Shown one piece after another: positions 16,889 through 25,363 of a stretch of DNA of 64,000 bases. The stretch covers positions 124,001 through 188,000 of the forward strand of contig JAQJDB010000003.1 of NCBI GenBank assembly GCA_032139905.1, read 5' to 3'. The notes below the pieces were generated by a model that worked only from the letters and a program-made list of their open reading frames with translations, had not been told where the DNA came from and made no database searches. The stretch comes from Nitrospira sp. MA-1 (GTDB lineage: Bacteria > Nitrospirota > Nitrospiria > Nitrospirales > UBA8639). A program made the translations under genes and the position numbers. Numbering within the stretch: the first letter of the stretch is position 1; the number at the start of each line of letters is the position of its first letter.

Positions 16889-17755
16889 TCAAAGATGCCG
16901 TCGGACACGTGACCAATCATTGAGGACAATGGCCCTGCGTGGAAACCGGTCCTCTGTCTGTGGCAAGGGCAAAATCACGGTTTGCAACCTATTTTGAACG
17001 AGAACTTCCGCAAAATCTGCCGTGCGCCCAATGCCACCACTCACTTTTTCCCAACCCTCTTTTTTTAGATCGTGTATAAGTTCGGTCAATGCCGTGGGCG
17101 TCTTCGAAAGGATCCTAATCATTCCTGGAGGGAATTGATGCTCCCGCACCCAATCCTGAATATCTTCAAGATGCCCTCGCCCGGTCAAGTCCAGATACAC
17201 AAGGTTGTAATAGAATTCAGCTAGCTTGCCTAATTCCGAAGCCGCTGCAGGATGGGCATTTCCTAATATGAGCCCGGGATCATTATAAAGTTCAGGCGGA
17301 GGCGGTTCCGTGACCACCTCTCCTTCCACTAACACCGCCAGGTCAATCAGCAATATGGGACGGCGCCGTTCCCAGGATAAGAGGACCCCTTTCCCTTGGA
17401 TGGCATCCACCTTCGATGTCGTCACTACTTTCACAATGATCGGTAAATTCCCCCGCATACTGGGAGCAAAGTCAAGCCGTGCCCACCCTTTCGCGTCGGT
17501 ATTCGCCTGCCCAACTGTCCGGCCATGAACAATAAATTCCAAAGGCTGATCGGCCAAACCGATTTCCCCTTCTGCCTCAGGATTGGTTAAGCGCGCCTGT
17601 AATTGAATGGTCTTTCCTGGAGATGTGAGTAAATCGGTCACTGACACATTCGCGGCCTGAGCCAGCGAGGCCGTCAATCCTATCCCGGGCACCAATAGGC
17701 ACAGAGCCAGACTTAATCGGACAAAGATAAGCACGTGACGATCGCATTGCTTCAT
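16889..17755 (-). CDS. Exported protein with Ig-like N-terminal and degenerate HAD/LNS2-like C-terminal region
   Basis: About 288 residues. ATG 17755 is chosen because GGAG lies 8 bases upstream and it gives a clean signal peptide (MKQCDRHV, hydrophobic core, cleavage near AQA-ANV). Residues ~35-125 look like an Ig-like domain (GRTVGQANTDAKGWARL). The rest resembles a HAD/LNS2 phosphatase-like fold: RRPILLIDLAVLVEGE sits where the family has the nucleophile motif DxDGT, and later GRGHLEDIQDW and HQFPPGMIRIL follow. The second Asp and Thr of the catalytic motif are missing, so phosphatase activity is unlikely. The HAD link is tentative. It is located downstream of a small membrane-protein gene. 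Confidence 0.65.
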   Translation of the reverse strand: MKQCDRHVLIFVRLSLALCLLVPGIGLTASLAQAANVSVTDLLTSPGKTIQLQARLTNPEAEGEIGLADQPLEFIVHGRTVGQANTDAKGWARLDFAPSMRGNLPIIVKVVTTSKVDAIQGKGVLLSWERRRPILLIDLAVLVEGEVVTEPPPPELYNDPGLILGNAHPAAASELGKLAEFYYNLVYLDLTGRGHLEDIQDWVREHQFPPGMIRILSKTPTALTELIHDLKKEGWEKVSGGIGRTADFAEVLVQNRLQTVILPLPQTEDRFPRRAIVLNDWSRVRRHL

Positions 17756-17783
17756 TCTACGATCTCCATATACCTGGCAGATA

Positions 17784-18023
17784 TCAAAACAATCCTCTCC
17801 CGCGTTTGCCAAATGCAAACGCATCGAAGCCTGCCAGAATGGCAAATTGCATGTAAATTAACCATCCTGTCGGCCAGAAAAGCTTGGAAATGATCATTAA
17901 AAGAATCCCACAGACCAAGAAAATATTCCCGCGTTTGACACCTAAGTATAGATGGCCGATCCCCGGTAAAATGGAGAGAGTGGCGGCTCCAAGAGCATGC
18001 ATCGTCTTTTCACGATCATTCAT
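17784..18023 (-). CDS. Small membrane protein, TM2-like
   Basis: About 79 residues with two hydrophobic segments: ALGAATLSILPGIGHLYLG and IFLVCGILLMII, joined by KRGN, and then another apolar stretch before FGKRGRGLF. The PGIGHLYLG turn is reminiscent of TM2-domain proteins. Two ATG codons are possible, 18023 and 18050; 18023 gives MNDREKTMHAL directly ahead of the first segment, and upstream GTAGGG supports it modestly. No function is proposed. It is probably an inner-membrane protein co-transcribed with the exported HAD-like gene 28 bp downstream. Confidence 0.62.
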   Translation of the reverse strand: MNDREKTMHALGAATLSILPGIGHLYLGVKRGNIFLVCGILLMIISKLFWPTGWLIYMQFAILAGFDAFAFGKRGRGLF

Positions 18024-18154
18024 CAGGGTGACCCTACCAAACCATACCATTGGCCCTCTGGAGAGTTCCAGGGATAAGAATCAGGGCTAAAAAAGGATTG
18101 GGGCACACTCACAGGAATTTAAAAATCTGGAGGGAGGGGGAAAAGAGCAATTCT

Positions 18155-18445
18155 TCAGCTTAGGTTCCGCTTACGTAATTCTTCCTGGTAGGTTTTTTGA
18201 TAAAGGACATCCCACTCTTGAGAACCTTCCGGAACCGGCCGGGAATACGATTGCAATCGACCTCGAACCTTTTGAACCAACTCCTCTTCAGCTTTCATGT
18301 GCTCGGCCAACACACGCTTCACTTCACGAAGGGCGTGAGCAGTATCGCCGATCATCTTCACCTCGGACATTTCTGTGACATTGGTCAGAATCACATGTGC
18401 AAGATGTGTCTGTTTTTCGTCGCTGAGGATGGGAGTATTCATCAT
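18155..18445 (-). CDS. DUF507-family protein (copy 2)
   Basis: About 96 residues, helical and charged. The C-terminal segment GSQEWDVLYQKTYQEELRKR is the hallmark end of DUF507 proteins. The start is one of two adjacent ATG codons (18445 or 18442) after a TTG. It follows a second DUF507-type gene by about 40 bp on the same strand. The family has no established function; no membrane or signal segment is present. The pair together may correspond to the two halves of a longer family member or simply be paralogues. Confidence 0.78.
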   Translation of the reverse strand: MMNTPILSDEKQTHLAHVILTNVTEMSEVKMIGDTAHALREVKRVLAEHMKAEEELVQKVRGRLQSYSRPVPEGSQEWDVLYQKTYQEELRKRNLS

Positions 18446-18487
18446 CAATCCAGTCGTTCAGGCATTAATCACATTCTTCCGTCTGCC

Positions 18488-18769
18488 CTATAAAATGACC
18501 CCGCGGTCTTTGATGAGCTTTTGTTTCACCATCGTAAACATTTTCTGATAATCCGCTCGACCTTCCGCAAACTCCCGTTCAAATTTTTTCAACATTTCCC
18601 GGACATCCGCATTCAACCGATCTTCCACCTGCAACTCGGATACAATTGCTGATTCCAATTTTTGAATGACCACTTCAGATTTTCCGTGAATTTCCAACAA
18701 TCCACTCGACTGCAATCGTTCAATGACTGAGACGGCCATCTGATGCACGCGAACTTTATTGAGTCGCAT
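18488..18769 (-). CDS. DUF507-family protein (copy 1)
   Basis: Product of 93 residues beginning with MRLNKVRVHQMAVSVIERL, the typical DUF507 start, then a charged helical middle (EDRLNADVREMLKKFEREF) and an end QKLIKDRGVIL. Its ATG shares one base with the stop of the upstream cyclophilin-fold gene (TGATG), so the two should be translationally coupled. A second DUF507 gene follows. Function unknown; predicted cytoplasmic. Confidence 0.78.
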   Translation of the reverse strand: MRLNKVRVHQMAVSVIERLQSSGLLEIHGKSEVVIQKLESAIVSELQVEDRLNADVREMLKKFEREFAEGRADYQKMFTMVKQKLIKDRGVIL

Positions 18770-19164
18770 CAGGTTCCTTCAGGAAGCCGTTCCACTTTCA
18801 TGAGGGAAGCCCCTGTGGCCTCCATCAACACTCTCGGATCACCTATCACTTTTCCAATAACATTCACCCGATCAGCCGGAACCGGATCATCGCCAAGACT
18901 CATGGGAGTACGCCCAAAAAAGACGGCCAACATTCCCCCCATTCCCCAAAACGCCACATCACCGACTTTCACCTGTGTGGTGGCCACCTCCCGATAATCC
19001 TTGACACCCGGCATGTTGCAATAAAACTCTTCTCCCCATTGATTCACGGGCACCTCAACAGGCAGGGCGTCAACCACAGCCTGTGCGGTTCGATTCGGCT
19101 TCAGTTGTGCAATAACTTGTATCCCACCGATGGTCATTTTGATTTTCTGTGGACTGAATTCCAT
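18769..19164 (-). CDS. Cyclophilin-like-fold protein (TM1367-like)
   Basis: Product of 131 residues resembling the Cyclophil_like family (Pfam PF04126), small beta barrels related in fold but not in active site to cyclophilins. Typical features are KMTIGGIQVIAQL near the start, VPVNQWGEEFYC, VGDVAFWGMGGMLAVFFGRTPMS and NVIGKVIGDP. No catalytic function is established. It is the first gene of a three-gene unit with two DUF507 genes. ATG 19164 is downstream of an AGAGAG sequence. The divergent nuclease gene begins 110 bp away, so promoters for both directions should lie between. Confidence 0.78.
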   Translation of the reverse strand: MEFSPQKIKMTIGGIQVIAQLKPNRTAQAVVDALPVEVPVNQWGEEFYCNMPGVKDYREVATTQVKVGDVAFWGMGGMLAVFFGRTPMSLGDDPVPADRVNVIGKVIGDPRVLMEATGASLMKVERLPEGT

Positions 19165-19274
19165 ATATTCTCTCTAAGGTTTCGAATGAAATACGATCTA
19201 AAGATTGCTTCGAATGTAGCTTGTCCTCTTGGTGAAATCAAGGTTAGAATTAAGCCCATTTCCTGTTTAGACAC

Positions 19275-20048
19275 ATGTTACAATCCACATTTCTTTTTTT
19301 ACCTGGTATTGGAGAATCTACCGAACGTCTCTGGTGGGGGGATGGTATTGGCACATGGGATGCTTTTCTCGAGAAAACTATCGCTCCCCGCATTTCTTCG
19401 TTTCGGAAAGCGCAGTACGATGAGGCCATTCTGGAGGCGCAAAAACAGTGGAAAGCGCAGAATTCCCGCTTCTTTACCCACATCCTGAAAGCGCGCGACC
19501 ACTGGCGTCTTTATCCTAACTTTCGATCTCAGGCTGCGTTTCTGGATATTGAGACAAATGGAATCCCATTGCCCGATGGCGAGATCACGGTGGTGGGTAT
19601 TTACGGAAAAGGTCGCATGACAACCTTCATTCGGGGAGAAAACTTATCCGGGGAGCGGTTGCAAGCCGAATTTGCCTCCTACGATGTTCTCGTAACCTTC
19701 TTTGGCTCAGGTTTTGACCTGCCATTTTTGAAGGCCAAATACCCAGACTTGATTCTTGACCATCCTCATATCGACTTGTGTTTTTCGGCCAGACGCCTTG
19801 GTTTAAAAGGTGGACTGAAGGCGATTGAGACGGAAATAGGCTGCTATCGCCCGGCTTCGCTGGAAGGACTCACGGGGTGGGATGCCGTCCGTCTGTGGGA
19901 AGAATGGCAACTCGGACAAGCGGCCTCTAGAGAGATACTTATCCGATATAATGAAGCAGATTGCAAAAATCTTGAGCCTTTGGCCGACCTTATTTACAAC
20001 CGTCTGGCCCAACGCCATGGAATCCCGGAATTCATTGCTTCTCTATGA
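19275..20048 (+). CDS. Ribonuclease H-like exonuclease domain protein (YprB type)
   Basis: Product of 257 residues with a DEDD-type RNase H fold. Acidic motifs are visible: FLDIETNG (first Asp-x-Glu), FGSGFDLPFL (second Asp), HIDLC (third) and NEADCKNLEPL (last Asp region). This matches RNase_H_2 (Pfam PF13482) proteins such as YprB, whose substrates are undefined. No Shine-Dalgarno precedes ATG 19275, but the protein starts naturally there. Its stop overlaps the PP2C phosphatase ATG by 4 bp (ATGA), so the two are coupled. A nuclease role on DNA or RNA is inferred. Confidence 0.85.
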   Translation: MLQSTFLFLPGIGESTERLWWGDGIGTWDAFLEKTIAPRISSFRKAQYDEAILEAQKQWKAQNSRFFTHILKARDHWRLYPNFRSQAAFLDIETNGIPLPDGEITVVGIYGKGRMTTFIRGENLSGERLQAEFASYDVLVTFFGSGFDLPFLKAKYPDLILDHPHIDLCFSARRLGLKGGLKAIETEIGCYRPASLEGLTGWDAVRLWEEWQLGQAASREILIRYNEADCKNLEPLADLIYNRLAQRHGIPEFIASL

Positions 20049-20824
20049 CATCAGCGCAACCATCTAACAAATGGACTGGCATAGGACTAACGCATATTGG
20101 TCTGGTGAGAAAACTCAACCAGGATGCGTTTTCGATCGACAACACCCTACAACTATGGGTATTGGCAGATGGAATGGGCGGACATGCTGGGGGAGAATTG
20201 GCCAGCCAAATTGCGGTTAAAACTATTCCCGATGTCATTCGAACCCAACGGGCGACTGAAACCTCTGAATACGTTCAACCTGAAAAATTAGAATCGGTGC
20301 TGAATCAAGGCCTTGAGTCTGCGAATGAAAGGATTCGACGGGAAGCCGCAGAAAATGAACGACTGAAAGGAATGGGGACAACCATTGTCGTGGTCGCCAT
20401 CAGTCGTTCCCCGACGGGATTTCAGGCCAGTGTAGCTCATGCCGGCGACAGCCGGGCATATCTTTTCAGACAGGGTTCGCTCTCGCTCTGGACAAAAGAT
20501 CATACCCTCATGGAGGAGCGTTTGGCCCTTAACCTCATTACCCCTGAACAGGTTCGCACACACCCTCTTCGTCATGTGTTGACCAAAGCCCTGGGAATCG
20601 ATCCTGAGGCACAACCCACCGTTCAAACCTATCCGCTTGAACCCTCAGACCTCATTCTGCTTTGTTCGGACGGGCTCACCAAAATGCTGACTGATCAGGA
20701 GATTCAAACGATTGTCAGCCAGGAAGCTCCGCACGCTGAAGCCATATGTCGTACACTTGTGGGTACTGCCAACCAATTAGGTGGAGAAGATAATACAACC
20801 GTGGTGTTGATTGGGTTGCACTGA
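20045..20824 (+). CDS. PP2C-family protein serine/threonine phosphatase
   Basis: Metal-dependent phosphatase (Stp/PrpC type, 259 residues) that removes phosphate from Ser/Thr. The conserved motifs are in order: GLVRKLNQDAF, LADGMGGHAGGE (metal-binding Asp and Gly), AHAGDSRAYLF, LLCSDGLTKML and GGEDNTTVVLI. Length matches Stp1 proteins. It is coupled to the nuclease gene by an ATGA overlap. No cognate Hanks-type kinase is in this window, so its partner must be elsewhere. Cytoplasmic; no membrane segment. Confidence 0.93.
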   Translation: MTSAQPSNKWTGIGLTHIGLVRKLNQDAFSIDNTLQLWVLADGMGGHAGGELASQIAVKTIPDVIRTQRATETSEYVQPEKLESVLNQGLESANERIRREAAENERLKGMGTTIVVVAISRSPTGFQASVAHAGDSRAYLFRQGSLSLWTKDHTLMEERLALNLITPEQVRTHPLRHVLTKALGIDPEAQPTVQTYPLEPSDLILLCSDGLTKMLTDQEIQTIVSQEAPHAEAICRTLVGTANQLGGEDNTTVVLIGLH

Positions 20825-20845
20825 GGAAGGATATGGAACCAGTCT

Positions 20846-21586
20846 TTAACGGTGAGGTTTTCGAAACATGGCCGACCATCCAAAATATCCCACAGCATCT
20901 TTCATATTTGAGAACCAGCGTTGAGCCAGCCCCATTGAGGGATTAGTGACGTATTGGAGCGTCAGCACAATCCGCTCTTCCCCAGCCCCAAGCGGCGTCA
21001 CGGCATGATGCAATTTATCGCCATTAAAGAAAATATATGTGCCGGGGTCAGTCCTGAGGGATAGTTCTTTAACCTCTCGACCCTGTTCCTTGGTATGGAG
21101 ACGGCAGACCAGTCGACTGCTCGATTGATCCTGCAAACCCAGTAATACCGTAAATCGTTCACCTTTGTAATATGAGGTGTCATAATGATACCCGATATGG
21201 TCTCCTGCCTCGGTATAAAAATACAGCGCACAGGAATGGGGATCCTCTTCAGGGCACAGCATTAACGGAACTCCGGCAATCTGGCTCAGGAGATTAATCC
21301 AACCCTGATGCTGATAGAACGCAAGAATTGCGGGAGCTGATTGCTGCAGAAGATAAAAGCTGACACTTCCCCCCTTTTTATGCCCTGGTATAAAATTTCG
21401 ATTGATCTGGGGCCGCACGCGCTCTACTTCCCGCATAAACTCCTGAACAACCTGAGTGGGCATGAAATGCTCCAAAGCCACAAACTCACCCTGATCCCGA
21501 TAGTGACGGGAAACCTCCTCAAGCTTGAGAGTCTGGATCGTCTCAGTCAACAGTTGATCAATGTCATTTACCGTTGGATCGAGCAT
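20846..21586 (-). CDS. 2-oxoglutarate/Fe(II)-dependent oxygenase-like protein
   Basis: Product of 246 residues with a double-stranded beta-helix iron site: H134-x-D136 in GYHYDTS and a distal His (H193 or H194) in DKLHHAVTPLG, followed by R205 in GEERIVLTL, which would bind 2-oxoglutarate. The segment TYIFFNGDKLHH is typical of prolyl-hydroxylase-like members. Hydroxylation of a protein or small molecule is the expected reaction; the substrate is unknown. ATG 21586 is chosen because AAGGAGA lies 8 bases upstream; a TTG at 21592 is less likely. It converges with the phosphatase gene. Confidence 0.78.
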   Translation of the reverse strand: MLDPTVNDIDQLLTETIQTLKLEEVSRHYRDQGEFVALEHFMPTQVVQEFMREVERVRPQINRNFIPGHKKGGSVSFYLLQQSAPAILAFYQHQGWINLLSQIAGVPLMLCPEEDPHSCALYFYTEAGDHIGYHYDTSYYKGERFTVLLGLQDQSSSRLVCRLHTKEQGREVKELSLRTDPGTYIFFNGDKLHHAVTPLGAGEERIVLTLQYVTNPSMGLAQRWFSNMKDAVGYFGWSAMFRKPHR

Positions 21587-21674
21587 ATGCAATCTCCTTC
21601 ATTCCTCCACGCTCCAACATTTACGCTGATCCATTTTTTTTAAAACCATCATTGACCCTAGTTTAACATGCCTT

Positions 21675-21875
21675 TCACCACATTCTCACGAAACGATAAT
21701 AAAACAATTCCTTCAGCCTCATCTCACACTGATCGACATTTTGCGGTACATTCAACCCTGCATCTAAGGCATCGAGTGAACACGCTTTACCTTGATGAAA
21801 GACCAGAATCTGCCGGTTTAACGGATCGAGGTCGACGATACTAAGAGGACCGCGGTCGTCGATGTCGTAGGGCAT
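21675..21875 (-). CDS. Small hypothetical protein
   Basis: Possible 66-residue acidic protein (MPYDIDDRGPLS at the start, ending FYYRFVRMW). ATG 21875 is preferred because AAAAGGTG lies 6 bases upstream; an in-frame GTG at 21884 overlaps that site. Strand patterning such as ILVFHQGKACSLDAL suggests a compact fold, but I recognise no family. It lies between the oxygenase-like gene and recN on the same strand. Coding status is moderately supported by the ribosome site and codon pattern only. Confidence 0.5.
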   Translation of the reverse strand: MPYDIDDRGPLSIVDLDPLNRQILVFHQGKACSLDALDAGLNVPQNVDQCEMRLKELFYYRFVRMW

Positions 21876-22090
21876 GGCGTTCACCTTTTTATCGATTGGA
21901 TCTTCCCAACGAACGACTTTTCATCCATTGTGCCGACGGGACTTTTAGCTGAGACTATGCGTTAGCTTCACAATGAATGGTTATGAGGTTTTTGAGAAAC
22001 CCGAATCTTAACAATTCTCTCAGACAGAGAATAAGTTATCCACCCGTTCATGAATGGCTACCTGAATGTACCGGCTCATTCGAAATTAGA

Positions 22091-23821
22091 TTAGGTCTTG
22101 GCAGGTTTCTTTCTTGGCTTTTGGAGACCGACGCCTACGTGAGGGCTGCTTCCCCGATCCAGCATTTCACCGGCGGTCTTTCTGATGGTTGGGGTCAGGG
22201 TGCCGCCACCCAACATGCGAGCGATTTCGGTTTCCCGATGTACTCCAGTGACTTCATGTACTTTCGTCAGCGTTCGGTCATCTAGCGTTGTTTTCTCCAC
22301 CACAAATTGTGCATGAGCCTGCGAGGCAATCTGTGGGAGATGGGTGATACAACATACTTGATGAAATTTCGCCAATTGACGCAAACGACTCCCCATGACC
22401 ATTCCCGCTTCCCCGCCTATACCACTGTCAATTTCATCGAAAATAACGACGGGTGTCCGATCATTCTCCGCAAACACGGTTTTTAAGGCCAACATGATTC
22501 GAGACAATTCTCCACCCGATGCAATTCGGCCCAATGGCATGAGCGGTTCTCCCGGGTTGGGAGCCAGGAGCATCTCAACACGATCCATTCCTGTCAAACC
22601 AATTCCGGTATCTCCATTGGCCATCTCAATATTAACCTGCACCTCCATTGTCGACATTTTCAGAGCCGCTAATTCCTGCTTGATCTCCTTGACCAAATGC
22701 TTCGCAACTGTTTTCCGCCTGGCCGATAATTCTTCAGCCGAGGCCTTCATCGATTCATATCGACTGGTCACTTCTGCTTGCAAATGCGCCACTTGCTCTT
22801 CTCCATTTTGGAGTAACGCCAAGTCTTGCTTCAGGATAGTGGTAAGTTCCACTAAATCTTCGATCGGCTTTCCATATTTCTTTTTAAGCCGCTGAAGACC
22901 GGCCAACCGACTATCAATCAGATCCATTCGCTCCGGGTCATACTCTATCTGATTCCGATAATCTCGAAGATTATCCGTCACCTCCCGCAACGCCACGGTC
23001 GCTGCTTCCAACAATGGGACCCATGGTTCACCTTGCCCATCAATTTTCGCAAGTTCTTGTACCCGCTCAGTCACCTCACCCAGGTGATCCAGAACAGATC
23101 GTTCTCCTTCATATAACGCAGTAAAAGCTTGATTCGATAACTCTCCTAATCGACCGCTATGTTTCAATCGATGGTATTCCTGGCTTAGGGACTCTTCTTC
23201 TCCAGACTGCAACTGCATCTTGACCAACTCGTCATATTGGTATTGAAGGATATCCTGCCTATTGGCTTGATCCCGTATCTTCCCTACGTATTCATCCAGA
23301 GCCGCCTTTTTCTCAAACCATTCACGATGCATCTGTTGATAGCGACCTACGACATCCTCAAGATTTCCAAATGCATCCAGCAATTTGAGCTGGGTCTTAG
23401 CGGAAAGCAGTGATTGCTGGTCATGTTGGCCATGGATATCTACCAACTGGGAACCAATGTCTTGAATCGTTTGAAGAGGGGCCAGTTGCCCATTGAGGAA
23501 ATTGCGGTTCTTTCCTGACCGCGACAACAACCGACGAACGATAAGGTCCTGTTGATCCGGCAGGAGGTATCCGTCCTGTTGTAACCTGATTGTGAGATGA
23601 TGTGTCGCGGGAAGAATAAAACAGGCTTCTAACAGGGCTTCGTCAGCACCAAACCGAATATGCTCTGCAGAGGCTCGCCCGCCGGTAAGTAATACCAGGG
23701 CATCAATGAGGAGAGATTTTCCAGCTCCGGTCTCCCCCGTCAGGACAAGAAATCCAGGCGGGAGCTCCAGATGAAGTTGATCAATGAGAGCAAAATTGGA
23801 AATACGCAGCTCGGTCAGCAT
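22091..23821 (-). CDS. recN: DNA repair protein RecN
   Basis: SMC-like ATPase of 576 residues that acts early in double-strand-break repair. The N-terminus has LRISNFALIDQL and Walker A TGETGAGKSLLIDAL; a long coiled-coil middle follows; the C-terminal head shows the ABC signature ASGGELSRIMLALK and Walker B VVIFDEIDSGIGGEAG. Length is normal. The tail ends with a basic KPRKKPAKT. It precedes the lone small hypothetical gene and is followed upstream by thioredoxin on the same strand. Cytoplasmic, nucleoid-associated. Confidence 0.96.
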   Translation of the reverse strand: MLTELRISNFALIDQLHLELPPGFLVLTGETGAGKSLLIDALVLLTGGRASAEHIRFGADEALLEACFILPATHHLTIRLQQDGYLLPDQQDLIVRRLLSRSGKNRNFLNGQLAPLQTIQDIGSQLVDIHGQHDQQSLLSAKTQLKLLDAFGNLEDVVGRYQQMHREWFEKKAALDEYVGKIRDQANRQDILQYQYDELVKMQLQSGEEESLSQEYHRLKHSGRLGELSNQAFTALYEGERSVLDHLGEVTERVQELAKIDGQGEPWVPLLEAATVALREVTDNLRDYRNQIEYDPERMDLIDSRLAGLQRLKKKYGKPIEDLVELTTILKQDLALLQNGEEQVAHLQAEVTSRYESMKASAEELSARRKTVAKHLVKEIKQELAALKMSTMEVQVNIEMANGDTGIGLTGMDRVEMLLAPNPGEPLMPLGRIASGGELSRIMLALKTVFAENDRTPVVIFDEIDSGIGGEAGMVMGSRLRQLAKFHQVCCITHLPQIASQAHAQFVVEKTTLDDRTLTKVHEVTGVHRETEIARMLGGGTLTPTIRKTAGEMLDRGSSPHVGVGLQKPRKKPAKT

Positions 23822-23846
23822 AACACCGAGTCATCGGCCCCACTGA

Positions 23847-24194
23847 TCAGGCAGGGGAAGTAGATTGAGCCAGGAGCGAGTCAATGATTTGTTTAAATTG
23901 TTGCTTTGGTCTTGCTCCAACAATTTTTTCGACAACTTGGCCACCCTTAAAAAAGAGGATACTGGGAATGCTCATGATTTGGTATTGTCCCGCAACCTCG
24001 GGGGCATCATCGGTGTTGAGCTTCATGACTTTAAGCTTGCCTTGATACTCCTGTGCGAGCTCATCGACGATTGGGGCCACCATTTGACAGGGTCCACACC
24101 AGACCGCCCAGAAATCCACCATGACCACCTCTGAAGATTTCAGCACTTCCCCATCCCAATTCGTTGCATCCGCTTTGGCCACTAAATCAGACAC
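23847..24194 (-). CDS. trxA: Thioredoxin
   Basis: Small dithiol-disulfide oxidoreductase (115 residues). The active site WCGPC is in DFWAVWCGPCQMVAPI, and the cis-proline segment SIPSILFF is present. No signal peptide is seen, so it reduces cytoplasmic substrates. The start is GTG 24194 preceded by AAGGAGG, a near-perfect ribosome site. A sigma70-like promoter is visible about 50-80 bp upstream. It is followed by recN after 25 bp, and the two may be co-transcribed. Confidence 0.96.
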   Translation of the reverse strand: MSDLVAKADATNWDGEVLKSSEVVMVDFWAVWCGPCQMVAPIVDELAQEYQGKLKVMKLNTDDAPEVAGQYQIMSIPSILFFKGGQVVEKIVGARPKQQFKQIIDSLLAQSTSPA

Positions 24195-24241
24195 TGACTG
24201 CCTCCTTGGATAAATACGACAAAATGCCCAGCTCTGATGGC

Positions 24242-24271
24242 ATCCTAAAACCGCTCTTGTCGGACTGTCAA
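24242..24271 (-). promoter_or_regulatory. Candidate sigma70 promoter of trxA
   Basis: On the minus strand a perfect -35 TTGACA (24266-24271) is followed by an 18-bp spacer and TAGGAT (24242-24247) as -10. It is about 50 bp upstream of the trxA start codon. Assigned from sequence similarity only. Confidence 0.55.
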
Positions 24272-24360
24272 CTCATTCATACAGGCTTAGCTAGCTAATG
24301 AGGGCTACCCCCTATGATTTGAGGGATCTCTAACACTCGCAGAAATGACAGGAACCGAAT

Positions 24361-24921
24361 TCACCACTGCCATTCATCCGGTGTGCCGGTCCACCATGAA
24401 TCAGGATTCAATTCGCGCCACCGGGTTTGTTGTGCCCATAATTCTTCCGTCTGTGTCCGACTCAACCGATTGGCCATCGCTGCTGTCACGTCAAATTGTT
24501 GTCGAATGCCTTCATGAATAAGCTCTTGCGCCATACGAGGCATGGCATTTGGCGGATCAATGAGATCAAGAATGTCCCGTGCGGTCAAATTCAAAGCTAA
24601 CTGCTCTACTTTCACATAATCCTCCTGCTTCGCTAATGATCCTAAATAACCATCAATTGCCTGATATACGTAGGCTAAATAAACGTACGCTTCAACCGAG
24701 GGATTGCGGTCAATATTTTTTTGGCAAGCCTCCACCGCTCGCCGGTAATCTCCGGCACTCAAAAACACTTTAGCATGCGCGAGAGGCTTACTAGTCAGGA
24801 TAGGAATTTGGTCTGACTGAGCCCAACCATTGGAATGCGGCAACGTAACCAGAAGAATTACTCCCACGCCGAAACACACCATCAGTTCCCATGCTCTTTT
24901 GCTCGCCGACAAAGCCCTCAT
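24361..24921 (-). CDS. Exported protein of unknown function with TPR-like helical region
   Basis: About 186 residues. ATG 24921 is chosen because GGGAGGAGATC lies directly upstream; an in-frame start at 24945 is weaker. A Sec signal peptide is visible (VCFGVGVILLVTL, cleavage near GWA-QSD). The mature part has TPR-like helices (HAKVFLSAGDYRRAVEAC, EAYVYLAYVYQAIDGY) followed by further helices and a Trp-rich end (DSWWTGTPDEWQW). Predicted periplasmic; no family is recognised. It is preceded by a 440-bp region without genes. Confidence 0.68.
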   Translation of the reverse strand: MRALSASKRAWELMVCFGVGVILLVTLPHSNGWAQSDQIPILTSKPLAHAKVFLSAGDYRRAVEACQKNIDRNPSVEAYVYLAYVYQAIDGYLGSLAKQEDYVKVEQLALNLTARDILDLIDPPNAMPRMAQELIHEGIRQQFDVTAAMANRLSRTQTEELWAQQTRWRELNPDSWWTGTPDEWQW

Positions 24922-25363
24922 GATCTCCTCCCTCACTAAAATCATGCAATATGCAGCATTCTCGATAGATTCCCAGGTTGTTCATCCCATTTTCCGCTGA
25001 TTCAATTACCCAGTTTTAAGATTGTCGGATTTTTAATCAGTAGGAGAATCCCGAAATCTCTTTGTTTCCAATGCCTATTAAAAAAAAACCGTTTGCCCTT
25101 GTCTATGATGTCCCGGAACCACGACATAATGCTGTAGGGAAGGCCACTTGTAATTTATAAAAATCCAAAAGGCCTAACACCAAACTCCCCACTACAATAA
25201 TACAAGACTCCCATAAAAACGAGCCATTGAACAATCTAAAACTTCACTGGCATATACCTTGCGAAAGATTTTATCCAAAAAGCATTACATTGAACTTAGC
25301 TCCTTTATTAAAAAAAACAACGCGCAAACAATTTAAACCCATCACCACTAAAAAAGGGATAAA
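24922..25363. other. Intergenic region between divergent genes
   Basis: About 440 bp of AT-rich sequence between the exported TPR-like gene (minus) and the SleB-type hydrolase gene (plus). It must hold promoters in both directions, but no pair of -35/-10 boxes stood out. Short A-runs occur near 25080 and 25312. No convincing reading frame, tRNA or structured RNA was recognised. Confidence 0.5.
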
